From assembly GCA_029449245.1 (NCBI GenBank), contig JANATF010000003.1, positions 1,550,001 to 1,614,000 of the forward strand: a stretch of DNA of 64,000 bases, read 5' to 3'. The DNA comes from Mortierella alpina. Its lineage: Eukaryota > Mortierellomycota > Mortierellomycetes > Mortierellales > Mortierellaceae. Positions 35,472 to 49,660 of the stretch are shown here, in pieces. Made by a program: the position numbers and the translations under genes. The stretch's first letter is position 1, and every line of letters starts with the position of its first letter. Under the pieces are notes generated by a model. That model saw only the letters and a program-made list of their open reading frames with translations, ran no database searches and was not told where the DNA came from.

Positions 35472-37601
35472 ATGTTCCACACTGAGGTCGAAAGCCGTCA
35501 TCCATCTGTTCTGTCTGCATCTGCATCGCAACGACGCTCTTCCTTCACATTCGCCAGCCAGCCTGTGCATCATCAGGAACAGCACCCCGAAGGACAATCT
35601 CGCATTTCCCTGGGCAAACCACTCCCTGGCAGCAACGAGCCCACTCACCAGCACGGCACGCCAGTCCCAAAGCTCACCAAGCGCAACTCTTTCAAACTCG
35701 CACAGCAAGTCAGCTCCAATTCTCTACTTCCGACAAACTACACCCGCTACAAAAAGAGGACCTCGTTTTCACAACCTACGCAGTATAAAAAGCCCACCAC
35801 GGCTGGCTCTCTCCATCAACTCGACATTTACTCGTTCGTTATGGTTCTGAAAGACAACCTCATGGCTCGCAAAGGTTACTGGCTCCGCAACGGCGCAATC
35901 CTTGCCTTCGGCCTGACCCTTCTATTTTTTGTCATGCTCCCTCGCAGTCAACCCAACCTTCACAACAATGTCCCTATTGGTAAGCAGCCTCCTGTGATAT
36001 ATTTTTTTGTCTTCTGTGATCAGGCAAGCAGGGGGAGGGGGTAAGAGGGGGAGAGAACAAGAGCTGGGAATGTGGAACAGCAAGAGCACAGAAGGCGTCG
36101 ATTAGCACTAATTGCCCTAGCCTAATTGCAATATATCGAGCTAACCACAGCGTACACTTCTTTTGTAGATCCAATGACAGAAAGCGCTGGACTGAGTTGG
36201 CCAAAGGAAATCACCTCCGACCACTGCGATCTGCCCCATCCTGGGAGACCCCTGATTCAATACGTACTTATGGTAGACGCTGGCTCGTCGGGTTCGCGCA
36301 TCCATGCCTACAAGTTCAACTACTGCAAAGCTACGCCAGAGCTGGAAGATGAGCTCTTTGAACAGATCAAACCCGGTCTTTCCAGCTACGGCCCCGATGC
36401 CGAAGGTGCGGCACAGAGCTTGGATCAATTGCTGGATATTGCCATGAAGACCGTCCCCAAGTACCTACACCGAAGCACACCGATCGCGGTCAAGGCCACA
36501 GCTGGACTGAGACTTTTGGACGGCGACCAGTCGCATAAAATCATTGATGCCGTGCGCCTCAGACTGAAGACCAAATACCCTTTCCCTATCATTAAGGAGG
36601 AAGGAGTTGCTGTCATGGATGGAGGAGATGAAGGTATGCAAACTCCTGTGGCCGTATTCGAACTTGCCACAACATGGCTCAATCAGCTGACATATATTAC
36701 TTCTATTTTTTTTCTTACCTTTCCTTCAGGTGTTTATGCTTGGATCACAGTCAACTATCTCTTGGAGAAGATCAATTCTTTGACAAAAGAGCCAACAGTA
36801 GCGGTTTTGGATCTTGGCGGAGCCTCCACTCAAATCGTTTTTGAGCCCAAAGTTGTTAATGGACACTCGGTAGCTCAGGGAAAGCAGCGCGTGCCCAAGA
36901 ACTTTAACGGAAACGAATATGTCCTCTTTCAAAACTCCTACATCAACTATGGACTCCACGAGGCTCGCAAGCAGATCAACAATTACTTGATCGACAATCC
37001 CATTCCCAACACTCATGGAGTGCAGTTAGGACAGGATGAATATCTGCACCCTTGTATGCCAGTTGGTTCGCGCCAGGATTATTTGCATGAGAGCAAGACA
37101 ATCAAACTGGTGGGCGTGACAGACCCTACCGGCGAGTGTCGACGTGTGGTCCACGCCATCTTTTACAAGAACAGAGCCTGCAGTCAGAGCCCCTGTTCCT
37201 TCAACGGCGTGTATCAGCCCTCGCTTGCCACTGCATTCGACTTTGATATTTATGCCTTCTCCTACATCTTTGATCGCATCTCGCCTTTCCGGCTCGGAAG
37301 TGAAACCGCGACACAAGATTTGACGCTTCAGGAACTGGGGGAACTAACCGATCGCGTCTGTGTTGCAGATGAGAGCGACTTCAAGGAGTTTGATACCATC
37401 GCTGAGGCCAAGAGCGAGCTACATGATGTCAAGGAGATGTGCATGGATCTCACCTATATCTATGGATTGTTGGAGTATGGCTATGGCATCCAAAAGGACC
37501 GCAAGATCAATCTCACCAAGAAGATCAAGAACTACGAGACGGGCTGGTGCTTGGGCGCTAGTATTGCCGTTTTGGAGGATCGCTGGTACATTGGGGCATA
37601 G
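35472..37601 (+). CDS. GDA1: Golgi guanosine-diphosphatase (GDA1/CD39 family)
   Basis: Type II Golgi membrane enzyme that hydrolyses GDP to GMP so that GDP-mannose can be imported for glycosylation. Exons 35472-35979, 36169-36633 and 36730-37601 give 614 aa (yeast Gda1 is 518). Apyrase regions are visible: ACR1 VDAGSSGSRIHAYKF, ACR2 KATAGLRLL, ACR3 GGDEGVYAWITVNYLL, ACR4 VLDLGGASTQIVFEP, ACR5 around DLTYIYGLLEYGYG. The single TM (ILAFGLTLLFFVMLP) is at about 140-156. The start at 35472 gives an unusually long cytosolic tail of about 135 residues. An in-frame ATG at 35841 would give a normal short tail of about 16 residues and may be the real start. Confidence 0.92.
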
Positions 37602-37741
37602 GTTTTTTCCTGGCATGATACCAACCATTGGAGGCGTAGATAGACATTATTTAATAGATCCTCTCATTGCAAATCTTTTATTGTCCTCAACGTATGAGTG
37701 ATGAATGGACTAGATGTTGTAGCTGTAGACGCTTGTTACTT

Positions 37742-38038
37742 TCACCAGCTGTTACCCCATGCCCAGCCGCCGTAGCCACTACCGTAGCCTCCCCAGCCAG
37801 CATTGCTACCATAACTGCCGTAGCACGAGTAGTCGTTATAGTCGGTTGGCAAGACATTGATCACAGGCTGAACATTAGTCACCGGCACAAAGTCCGTCTG
37901 GGGCGCTATGGTCGTCAATTGGTTGATCACAGGGCCAGGACAGTGTGTGCCCATACCACCAGGATGATAGCTCCCGGCAGAAGCGGTGGCCGCAAGGACG
38001 GCAAGGCCGCAAGCCCGAGCGATGAAAAGGATAGCCAT
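37742..38038 (-). CDS. Small secreted Gly/Tyr-rich protein
   Basis: 98 aa, intronless, minus strand. Residues 1-21 are a signal peptide (MAILFIARACGLAVLAATAS-A). The middle is Val/Pro/Asn-rich (PVTNVQPVINVLPT). The last 25 residues are Gly/Tyr/Trp repeats (GSYGSN, GGYGSGYGGWAWG). A TATAAAAAAA on the minus strand lies about 90 nt upstream of the ATG, a good distance for an independent promoter. The composition suggests a structural cell-wall or adhesive protein; this is inference and no family is recognised. It is convergent with GDA1 (140 bp between stops). Confidence 0.62.
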   Translation of the reverse strand: MAILFIARACGLAVLAATASAGSYHPGGMGTHCPGPVINQLTTIAPQTDFVPVTNVQPVINVLPTDYNDYSCYGSYGSNAGWGGYGSGYGGWAWGNSW

Positions 38039-38124
38039 GTGAAGGTCTTCTGTGTCTGTATAGTGAGCAGGACTCGAGATGTCAGAATGATCGATCCAGC
38101 GTTAGGTGGGTGTTTTTGGTACTC

Positions 38125-38134
38125 TTTTTTTATA
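38125..38134 (-). promoter_or_regulatory. TATA box of the Gly/Tyr-rich secreted protein gene
   Basis: TATAAAAAAA on the minus strand, about 90 nt upstream of the start codon at 38038. Confidence 0.6.
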
Positions 38135-38697
38135 CTCGCGCAGGTGATGGCCGGCTTAATATTCAAAAAACACTTTGGATGAATTGTGCTGCATACGAGG
38201 ATCGAAACCAATTCCGATGTTGGATCACCGAGATTCCGGATATCAGGAAGGAACGAGGTGATAACGAGCAAGGTCACTGACCGCGAACCGTAGCATCCAG
38301 TGGGGAAGAAAGACACCGGCGTAATCCCTGCCATCAACTGGGTCTAGCGCGTCTTCGCCTACACACCACTGGGTCTTTAGAAGTCCTTGACAAGGTGAAA
38401 ATCGATCGAACCGCCAAATTCCGTGCCTGGGTCCACTATACATTTCCACTGCTTTTCCACTGCAGATCCCTTGCCCCTTCATATGGGCCATATCGACCAT
38501 ATGGACGCCACTCATTGGCCGACCAGGGCCTGTTATTGCAGATGCTCGTCGACTAGTGCCGAAATGGACCTGAGTCGTGCGACCGGTATGGTTGACTTGT
38601 CCAGAGCGAGCTCAATTGTCCTGAGTCGCTTGAATTGCAAATATGACCCAGTTCACTGAGATCGTTCGCGCTTTCTTTCGCCAGGCTCAGAATGTTC

Positions 38698-38721
38698 TTT
38701 TTTTTTTTTTTTTTTTTTTTT
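38698..38721. repeat. 24-nt poly(T) tract
   Basis: Uninterrupted T24 in intergenic DNA. There are no flanking target-site duplications or upstream open frame, so it does not look like the tail of a retroposed element. Confidence 0.85.
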
Positions 38722-39165
38722 GGCTTTCGCACTGTGTCCATGTAGTAAATTGCTGCGGAAACACTGTACAGCGCGCCAAAGAGACCTCGCGGATCGCATC
38801 GAGTGACTGGCACTGCTACCCAGACCACCAGGTAGCGAGAGCCATCGTGGCCCCCCAAGGCTCTCTCTGATAGCGATCTCGTTAATCAGTTGATCTCATT
38901 TTGGAAGGCGACTCTAGTTATGGAGCTGTTGGCGCTTGATCTTCCCTGTAGATTTCCAGAGCCCTGGGAGTGTGCTGCATGACGCCAGGCACTCCTTTCC
39001 TGTTTTTCTCATCTCGGTATATAATTAATATTACTGCGCCCTGGTTTGAGTACTTTAGGTTGCGCCGTCTTTCTGTAGGCTCCTTGATGAAAGACCATAA
39101 ATACAGAGGTTCTCAAACACCACAACTTTGTCATCTTTCGACACCATCCTCCACCTCTACCAAAC

Positions 39166-41061
39166 ATGCATCTACCCAGTACAAACAACGCTTCCAATAG
39201 CACAGAGTATCTCAATGGTTGGCAAGATGTCATTGAAAAAGGACGACAGGAATGTGGCATCCCGGGCATGAGTATAGCAGTTCTATACAAAGGCGAACTC
39301 ATCTTTGCGCAGGGGTTTGGCAAGCGGAACGAGCAAGGCGATCCCTTCGACACAATGGTAAGACCTAATAGCACTATGAACATGTTATGAGATTCTGAGG
39401 CTAAAGTCACAAGTCGATGGTTTGTGTTGCACTGTACATGTACACGTAGACCTTGGCGCAGATCGGTTCTATAACAAAGTCCTTCACAGCCATCGCCATC
39501 GGAGAGATGGTCGCGGAAGGAAAGCTGGACTGGGACAAGACTCCCGTAAACAAGTATCTGCCCGAATTCGAGCTCGACGATTTTACGGTGACCTCCCAAT
39601 TGACCTTTGTCGACATGCTCTCTCATCGGACTGTAAGACGTTTTTTTATTTTTTTATTTTTTTATTTTTTGGTACTCATGCCCGATCCTCGCCTGCCAGC
39701 TTAATCAGATCCTAATACTCACTTCTCTCTCTCCCTCTTGCTCTCTCAATGTTGGTCATGATATCTTGTAGGGTATACCCAACATCGACCTGGCTTTTTA
39801 TCGCAGCAAGGATTCGCGCCTTGATATCATCAAGCGCATGAAGAACGTCAAGGCTCCCTCCAAACTCGGTTCCAAAACCGATTACATGAACTCTATGTAC
39901 GCCGTTGCAGGAGAAGCTGCTGCTCGTGTGGAAGGTATCTCGTACGAAGATATCGTGCGAGAAAAGGTGATTCATCCTCTGGGTCTGACCAACACTGGCT
40001 TCTCCGTCAAGGAAATGAAGAGTCGAAGCAACCATGCCATGCCGCTCTTTGCAGAGACGCTCAAAGATGCCCAGGAGGGTGTTTTCACGACAGAGCCTCA
40101 GGACGAGACATACGCGACCTTGGCACCAGGCGTCGATATCTACTCTAATGTCCTAGATCTGGTCAAGTACGGTCGTGTGATTCTGAAGGGAGGCGTGTTG
40201 GACGACAAACAGGTCCTGAACAAGCACAGTATCCAGCAGACATTGACTCCACAGTCGATCATGGAGATGCCGAGAAGGGGTCCAGAGTTCCCTCCAATGC
40301 TGACTTATGGACTGGGATGGTTCCAGGATACTTACAAGGGACACGCCACGTACCATCACAGTAAGGACCCGCGTTTACTCTGTTGAGTAGGAAAGAAAAA
40401 AAAAGCATATTGCCACAGGTTTATAACTGGATTGCTTCATCTTCTCTCTCTCCATAACTTAGTCGGTGGAGTGGGCGGGTTTTCTTCCAGTTTGGTCATG
40501 TTCCCTGACGATGATCTTGTTATCGCTCAGCTGTCGAACATCATGCGTACTTCACTCCATTCCCCGATTGAGTACTTCATTGCCGACAATCTCTTTGGTC
40601 TTGCCAAGACACAGGACTGGATCATGGATATGGCATTCAAGGAGACAAAAGAAACGTACGAGCGCCTTGGAAAAGACCTTGCCGGTGTTGGCAGGATACC
40701 CGAGCGCATCCCCAACCAGCCTCCGACCCATCCGTTGCAAGAGTATGCAGGCGTATATACCCATCCAGTGTTTGGCGATATGCTGGTCCGACTGGAGAGC
40801 AGCCAGACGAAGGAGGACAAAGACGACGACGCAAGGAAGGAGCACCTCTCGTTCAAACTCTTTGGTATTAGCAACTCGATGGAGCACCTGCACTATGAGG
40901 TATTTGTGATGAAGGTCCATGACGTCTCATTCAGGAAGATAGCCCTGGCGTCCTTCCGGACTGGTGCCGACGGGACTGTGGACTCATTGATGCTCGATCT
41001 CTTTGGCCAGTTCGAGTTTAAGAAGAAAGACAGGGCCGAGGTGACATCTGTTAAAGGTTAA
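39166..41061 (+). CDS. Beta-lactamase-fold serine hydrolase (class C / PBP4-like)
   Basis: Four exons: 39166-39357, 39450-39632, 39772-40360, 40463-41061; 520 aa. The class C beta-lactamase/transpeptidase-like fold is shown by PGMSIAVLYKGELIFAQGFG near the start and the S-x-x-K nucleophile motif GSITKSF (Ser about residue 70). The Y-x-N motif (DYMNSMYAVAGEA) follows, and then a HHIGGVGGF strand taking the place of the KTG box. A C-terminal beta domain of about 130 aa (YAGVYTHPVFGDMLVRLE) follows, as in many fungal relatives. No signal peptide is seen, so it is probably intracellular. Such fungal proteins act as esterases or amidases and are often linked to secondary metabolites. The substrate is unknown. 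No biosynthetic genes adjoin apart from the MFS pump downstream. Confidence 0.9.
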
Positions 41062-41888
41062 CTTGACAACGCTGGATAAGAGGGGTGCACCATTCTGTAT
41101 GGCGATGCGGCACTCCTCCCTCTGAGCTGTTGCTGAGCCTCGCTCGACAATAAATGCATCATTTGTTACGTTCACAATGCATAGAATGAACAAAATCACG
41201 CTGATCGGGGTATGTATCATAACGTACCTTCGAATGCAGCAAAGTGCGTGGAACTGACAGTGCATTATGAAAGGTTCGCTTGGCTGTCAATTTGACTAGT
41301 CGAGATAAAGCGGAAGGACCTACAGAGGTGAGTGCACCAAGGGGACGCGCCAATGTTTATCGGCAGCCTCCTGCATTCCAGTTCTCCCGAAAGTTTAAAA
41401 AGATGCTGGGTCCAGAATTGCGGGGTAGAGGACTTGGCTGCGGCCAGGGGACAGGATCAGCCCAAACCCTTACTGTACTGGTTCACATCTTGCACCCTTG
41501 CCGAACTGAATGGTGCAAGTGCAGTAGAGCTAATGCAAGTGGGAATCCACCCTCAAGAGGTGCGCTAGTACAAGAAATGTGCAACCCCTCCAGGGTTGAT
41601 TGGTCTTTTGCATCGGAACTCGGATCATGGCAGTTGCGGGCAACCAAAAGAAAAAAAAAAAAGTCAGCGAAACCTGGATTGAGTAAGTGGGTCCTTGCGT
41701 CCCAAGACAACGCCCAATGAGCATACACTTGTTTGATCCGACGACAACGAGCGATTCCATTCTTCTCTTTTTCTCCTCGTCCTTTCAAGTTCAAGTCATT
41801 CGTCCTCTCTCCTCCCCAACACCCTCTTTTCACACACTCATTGATTCTGTCCTCTCCCGTTCTACTCACCGTGCTTTACCTCAAGCGT
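41062..41888. other. Intergenic region upstream of the MFS transporter gene
   Basis: About 0.83 kb, no supported gene. AATAAA at 41149-41154 is the likely poly(A) signal of the serine hydrolase. A pyrimidine-rich tract at about 41755-41870 precedes the transporter ATG. The transporter frame is open for 52 codons upstream of that ATG but has no conserved content. Confidence 0.5.
41149..41154 (+). promoter_or_regulatory. AATAAA polyadenylation signal of the serine hydrolase gene
   Basis: AATAAA lies 88 nt after the stop codon. Confidence 0.5.
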
Positions 41889-43632
41889 ATGTTGGTACCC
41901 GCAGCTAGTAAAGGCCCAAAGTGGGCCATCCTCCTGGTGTTCTGTCTCGCACAGTTCCTCGATGTCGCCAACTTGTCTGCCGTCAATATCTCCCTCCCCA
42001 CCATCAAGGCCGAGCTCCACTTTACAGAGAGCCAGCTTCCCTGGATCGTCAATGCCTTCACGCTGACCTTTGGCACCTTTCTGCTGATCGGTGGCAAGCT
42101 TGGCGACAAGTATGGCCATAAGCGACTGTTCTTGGTTGGTCTGCTCTGGTTCTCGATCTGGTCCCTGGCCTGTGGCTTGAGTCACAGTGTGATCTTGCTC
42201 TGTGTCGCAAGGGCGATGCAGGGACTTGGAGCTGCTGCAACCATTCCTAACGCCCTAGCCTTGATCCAATTCACGTACACGGAGGATGTTGAAAAGTCGA
42301 GGGCATTGTCTGTGTTTTCGAGCAGCGGTGCCTTGGGCTTTGGTATTGGTCTGGTCCTCGGAGGTGTCTTTACCGCGACCATCGGTTGGAAGTACATCTT
42401 TTACATGTAAGCCTGATACCTGCGCCTGTAGCGGAAACCATAAAAGTTTCAGATGGTCAAGAAGCTGATGCTAATATAACATACTACCTCTTTCTATAGC
42501 TCGGCCATCATGGGTGTACTGATCGCAATCGTAGCTTACTTCCTCATCCCAGAGTCCAGCAAAGAGCATCGCGCTAATGTCAAGCTGGACATCGTTGGTG
42601 CGATCACCATTACTGTTGCCTTACTGGCGATCGTATACGCTATCTCGGATGGTGAATGGTCCTCTGTGCGAGTGATTGTGTGCCTTGTGGTGGGCGTGCT
42701 CTTGTTGTTCCTGTTCGTCTGGATTGAAAGGAAGGTCGAGTCGCCCATGCTGCCCATGAGTATCTTCCGCACACGTATGTTCACCGCCATGTTGATTGTG
42801 GGCGCCCTCTACCAAACTTGGTATCTGGTTTACAACCTCTACTGTACCTTGATCTTTCAAGAGATCATGAACTACAGCGCTTTGAAAACGGCTTACGCCT
42901 TCTTCCCGTTGGCATTCCCAGGACTGGTCCTCAATCCTTTGGCGGGCTACATGATTCCAAAGGTTGGGGCGAAGCCATTGCTGGTGTTTGGCACTGGTTG
43001 CATGGCGCTCTCGGCGGCCCTGTTTGCGATTGCTGATGCGGACACTTCGTACTGGCCCCTGCCGTTCCCTTCCATGTGTATTGGCGAGATTGGCATCGCC
43101 ATGACCTATACCTCGGCTATGGTGGCAGCACTGACCATGGCTAAATCTGACGAGCATGGTCTAAACAGTAAGTACTTGAGAAAGACTGCCTTTGCACTCT
43201 GTATGTGAATTGGCTTTGCGTACTGTCCCTAATCATTTCATCCGCCGTTTCTACGACGCTTTTTATCTCCTTTCAGGCGCCGTATTCTCAGTCGCCATGC
43301 AAGCTGGATCCGGTGTTGGACTTGCCATCACCAACGCCGTCTCGGAAGCCGTTATCATTGCTACTGGCTCGCATCTGAAGGGATACCAAGTTGGCCTCTG
43401 GATTGGATTCGCCGTCACTTTGCTCTGTGTGGGCATCACGCTCGTTTTTGTGCCGTCCAAGGCCACGCTGGAGAAGAAGAAGCTGGCAAGAGCTGAGGCG
43501 GCATCTGAAAAGGTTGCTGAGGACGCTGTGGATCCAGTTCTCTTGGAGAAGGGTGGAGCAGAGGATGTGATAGTGCAGGATGAAGACAAGGCCAAGACGA
43601 AGACAGGCCTCGATTCGTTGCTGCTCGTGTAA
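41889..43632 (+). CDS. MFS drug:H+ antiporter, DHA2 (14-TM) type
   Basis: Plasma-membrane or vacuolar proton-coupled exporter. Exons 41889-42406, 42500-43167 and 43277-43632 give 513 aa. About 14 hydrophobic segments are visible. Motif A-like GGKLGDKYGHKR lies between TM2 and TM3. Motif C of antiporters appears as GALGFGIGLVLGGVF in TM5. TM1 contains LDVANLSAVNISLPTI, typical of the DHA2 family. The cytosolic C-terminal tail is Lys/Glu-rich. Substrate cannot be read from sequence. It is on the same strand as, and 830 bp downstream of, the beta-lactamase-fold hydrolase, a pairing often seen in detoxification or metabolite loci, though no further evidence links them here. Confidence 0.9.
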
Positions 43633-44210
43633 TTTAGGGCCTCTAGAGGGTGGACACGGATGATATGTTTTTTTTCAGCGACCTCTGACGTTGTTCATCA
43701 CTTGATGAGCGCCGTTGGAAAAGAAGTTGCTTTTTCTCATCCGTGTCGACCGACAGCGGCATGTAGGTTTCTAGCAGGATACCCCGGTACTCTCTGCGTG
43801 TAATTTTATCTGTATCTATAGTGTTCTCCTCGTTCACACACTGTAAAATAACTCAGATAAAATCTGAACTTCTACGTGAACATCTCGGAGAGGCGCGCGG
43901 GTGTCTTCATGGCACACTCCAAGGCAATAGAGGGGAGCAGAGACGGTGTCTGCTTGTGCGGCTTTGATTGGACAATCATCTCCTCGCCCGGCTTTTGCTA
44001 GTCTTACTGGGCTTGTCGATGGGCTTTCTTCTTCTTCGTCTCTCTCGTCCTCTCCCACTTTCTCCTCCACTCCCTCTACCTCCTCCACTTCCTCAGCCCA
44101 CTCCTTGCTCGACTTTCAAGCACCCGCTCGACCTATACAACTGCTACTGCCTCAGCACCTGTCCTGCTCCCTTGCACTTTTCCTCGCGTCCTTCCGTACC
44201 TCTCGCACGC
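43633..44210. other. Intergenic region upstream of the DEAD-box helicase gene
   Basis: About 0.58 kb. A long C/T-rich leader (about 44010-44205) runs into the helicase ATG. The frame is open upstream but encodes only Leu/Pro low complexity. No independent gene is supported. Confidence 0.5.
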
Positions 44211-46481
<2,271 letters not shown>

Positions 46482-46887
46482 ATGATGTGCTGTTGCATAC
46501 AAATGCTGCCCTTGCTTGAAACTTGAAAGTAAAACCTCTCGTTTATGTGTAGGTGTTGAGCACAGTCAATAAAAATGAGGCCGCAAACACAAACCCTCCT
46601 GACGAGGCTCAGTTGGGCGCAGCTTCACCGCACTTATTCCACTCCTGGGCCATTGTGCTGCGTATGTAGCACCCTGATGTCGAGCACCTCCTCGCCAAAG
46701 GCATCCTCGACCTTGCGCTTCGAGTCCGAGAGGTGGTCTCTGCCTGTTGCAACCACCAACTGTTCTTGCCAAGTCAAAAAAAAACGCGATGTGAGTGAGC
46801 ATCGGACTGCTTCTTAGAAGTGAGTTTGAGCACCGTACGGCGTCTAAACTTTTGCTGGTCGTCCCTTGACATGATGCATCACTCTCC
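46482..46887. other. Intergenic region between helicase and GPHR genes
   Basis: About 0.4 kb. AATAAA at 46568-46573 is a plausible helicase poly(A) signal. The remainder shows no supported gene. Confidence 0.5.
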
Positions 46888-49423
46888 ATGAAACTGTCAT
46901 TGAGGCTTGCCTTTGAAGCCTTCCTGCTGCTGGGCTCGCAGGTGCTCTTCTTCACTCTTGCCTGGACATTTCTCGTCCAGAGTCTTGTCCGAGACTATGC
47001 ATCCAACAGCTCCGATCAGGAATTCCTCCTCACCGCCCTCCCAAACACCTACCGACGCAAGCAGAGATGGTGGCAGGGCGGCGCACTCGTCCAGGTGGTC
47101 TTTGCACTGACCCTGACCTGGAGCTGTCAGCTCTTTGAGCTCGTCATCATGGAAATCCTCGGACTGCTTGGCCAAGAGTACGCTAGGCACTCAATCTTCT
47201 TCCTTCTCACTGCCCCCGATTCGGATGACCTGCCCTGTCGGGCTTGGCTAACAAAGGATCCTCTTCACCATGTTCTCGTTCAAACAGATCCCGCTGGTAC
47301 TTTTGGAGGCTGACCCTCAATGCCATGCTCCTTCTCGTCATTGTCATTATCCCCTACTATCAGTGTGTGCTTATCATCAGGAACGCCGGTAACGCGTCAA
47401 TTGTCGTAACTCCCCGTCCCTGTTAAGGTTTGGCAACACCTGCAGTGCCCTGAACCTGACTTTCATCCTTACATCGCTGACTTTAGGCATATCGACCAAG
47501 AAAGCGTTGCCTATCGCAGTAGCCACATGGGTCGTTTACTTTTACCTCTTTGCAAAGGTCGGTAATAACTTTCCGACACAGGCACACCATTCCACAGGTA
47601 CGTGGCACCTCTTTACGCTGACGATATTAAGGTTGCTGTTGTATCGGGTATTGAGGTTGATTTTTTTTTTCTTTTCCAGAAATCTTATCAATCGAGTGGG
47701 GAATGTCCAGAGTTGGTGTCATTGGAGTTACGATCAGTGCGATTCTGTCAGGATTTGGAGCTGTCAATGGACCTTACTCCAACCTATTCTTCTTTTTACG
47801 GTACGATGATCGACAGATCGCCAAGTACGCGCGAATGCCAAGACCGTATGATGATTGCTGGAGAAAACTCATATTTCTCAATTGTGTTTGTTTAGCCAAG
47901 TCACCGACACTGATATCCATCTTGCGGAGAAAAAGTGCATGCAAACTCTGGAAATGATCGCCAATAAGAAGAAGCGCGTGGTCATGGAGGAGATGCGCTT
48001 GCGGACACTTGACGTACGATGCGCTGTTGCCTGTCAGAGTGTACTTCCATTCGCTTGCATGATGGACTGATGCTGATCTGCGACTTTCTGTGCGACTTTT
48101 GGATATAGCCCAGTGCATCTAAAGTTGGAGGATTTGTCCGAAAAATATTCGGCACCGTATCCGGAAAACCAGCGGGAGAGAGTAAGCGAACATTGCGAGT
48201 ATTTTGATGCGCAACCCGTTGAATGATATCTGATATCACAAAAAACCATGGTGTTATAGTAGATCTGAATGACCTTCGGCAGGAGCTTGTGGCACTGGAG
48301 GGGATCTCAAGACAACTCTTTTTGGACATTGACGACCTCTACGTGGAGAAAGTATGTGCCACAATGAACATCAAGTATGCACATGCATCGACTCTACTCT
48401 GCTTTCAGATTCTTACCGTTTATCAACACTCAACACTCAGTCGCGACTAGAGCACGCAAAGACATGGCAAGGGAAATACAGCAATCTCATGGGCTACATC
48501 TTTTCGATCTATTGCGTCTACAAGCTGGCAATGGTATTTGAACGAGAAAAAGATAGGTTCGTTGACCGCAACATCGTCTAGATCGTTCTGACAGATGCCA
48601 TGGATCTATTCATAGGCGCTGATTAACACGATCTTCAGGAGAACAGGATCGACGGATCCTATTACGGCCATTATCAGCAAGTTCATCTCTCACACTAATA
48701 TGACCATTGACGTCCGGTTCTGGTCACAACAACTCAGCTTTTTCTTTGTGGGGTTGATGATCATCCTGTCAATACGAGGCCTTTTGCAAGAGCTTTCAAA
48801 GTTCTTCCGCGCAACCTCACGGCACGTCTCGTCCAGCAACATCATTCTGTTCCTTGCGCACCTTATGGGCTTGTACTTTTTGAGTTCGATTTTGATGATG
48901 CGGCAGAGTCTGCCCATGGAATATCGGTACGCATATATTGGGCCTTGCTTGATACATCAGAGAACGCCGGGTAGTCTCTCACGCTGACAAACGACTTTAA
49001 ACTTGTCTTTTTTTAGGTCAATTATTTCAGACTCACTGGGCGCACTGGAATTCGACTTTTATCATCGATGGTACGCGTAGTGAAAAATAAGCGATTGCCC
49101 TTTCATGAATTCGGATCAAGAGATCTTTGCGAGTTCTAACAACTGTATCCTGATCGGTCTCTAGGTTTGATGTCATTTTCCTGATCAGCGGCCTTGTCAG
49201 TATGGCATTCCTGTACTTTGTTCACAAAGCCAGTGGTAGCAGCAACGTTTTGGCCAAGGATCCTGCCTTTGAACAGATGATTGAGCATCAGCTCTCTAGT
49301 GCAGATCGACAGCAGGACCATAGTCGGTATCCCTCTCAGTCGGACGAATTTCAAACGCCCATGTCTACAGAATCCCGCTATGCCTCGTCTTCAGGAACGC
49401 AGTGGCGGTCTCGGGCGCCATAG
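46888..49423 (+). CDS. GPHR: Golgi pH regulator (GPHR / GPR89 / GTG family)
   Basis: Nine-TM Golgi/ER membrane protein, an anion channel for Golgi acidification in animals. Eleven short exons: 46888-47177, 47288-47388, 47487-47597, 47680-47800, 47896-48013, 48109-48181, 48260-48351, 48441-48533, 48616-48926, 49017-49070, 49165-49423; 540 aa (human 455). The signature segments [26 protein letters not shown], the cytosolic coiled segment [36 protein letters not shown], and the [36 protein letters not shown] and [15 protein letters not shown] helices are all present. The C-terminal tail of about 60 residues is Ser/Gln-rich and extra. It is convergent with NDUFA5. Exon 7 could use an acceptor 3 nt downstream. 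Confidence 0.93.
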
Positions 49424-49660
49424 TCGTTGCAAATAATACACACCTCATAAAATACCCCCATTTGACCTTATTCTTTTTCGCATCCCATCAAGGCGAAGTG
49501 AGATCCAGCAGTGGAAACTAGAATGAAAAATGCACCAAAAGGTTGAGCAAAAAAAATATGTGTTTCGATGTATTTCCTCCTGAAAGCATCCGATCTAAGG
49601 TGTTGTATCCATCGTCTCCTTCCTTCCTTCTCTCCCTATGTATGAGATCAGCGTCTTTTT

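Larger units (their letters stand above)
38039..39165. other. Intergenic region between two divergent genes
   Basis: About 1.13 kb without a supported gene. It holds the TATA box of the Gly/Tyr-rich gene (about 38125-38134, minus), a cluster of CATATGG/CCATAT inverted repeats near 38480-38505, a T24 tract at 38698-38721, and a TATA-like CATAAATAC near 39096 upstream of the serine hydrolase gene. Confidence 0.5.

Noticed and set aside
38470-38515. CATATGG/CCATAT inverted repeats as a MADS-box binding cluster
   Set aside because: The core is four rather than six A/T bases (CCATATGG), so it does not meet the CArG consensus, and no other evidence supports binding.
38690-38730. Poly(T) tract as the tail of a retroposed element
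   Set aside because: No target-site duplication, no coding remnant and no processed gene copy next to it.
43968-44210. Leu/Pro-rich N-terminal extension of the DEAD-box helicase
   Set aside because: The frame is open upstream of 44211 but is derived from a CT-rich leader. The ATG at 44211 starts a helicase-like N-terminus.
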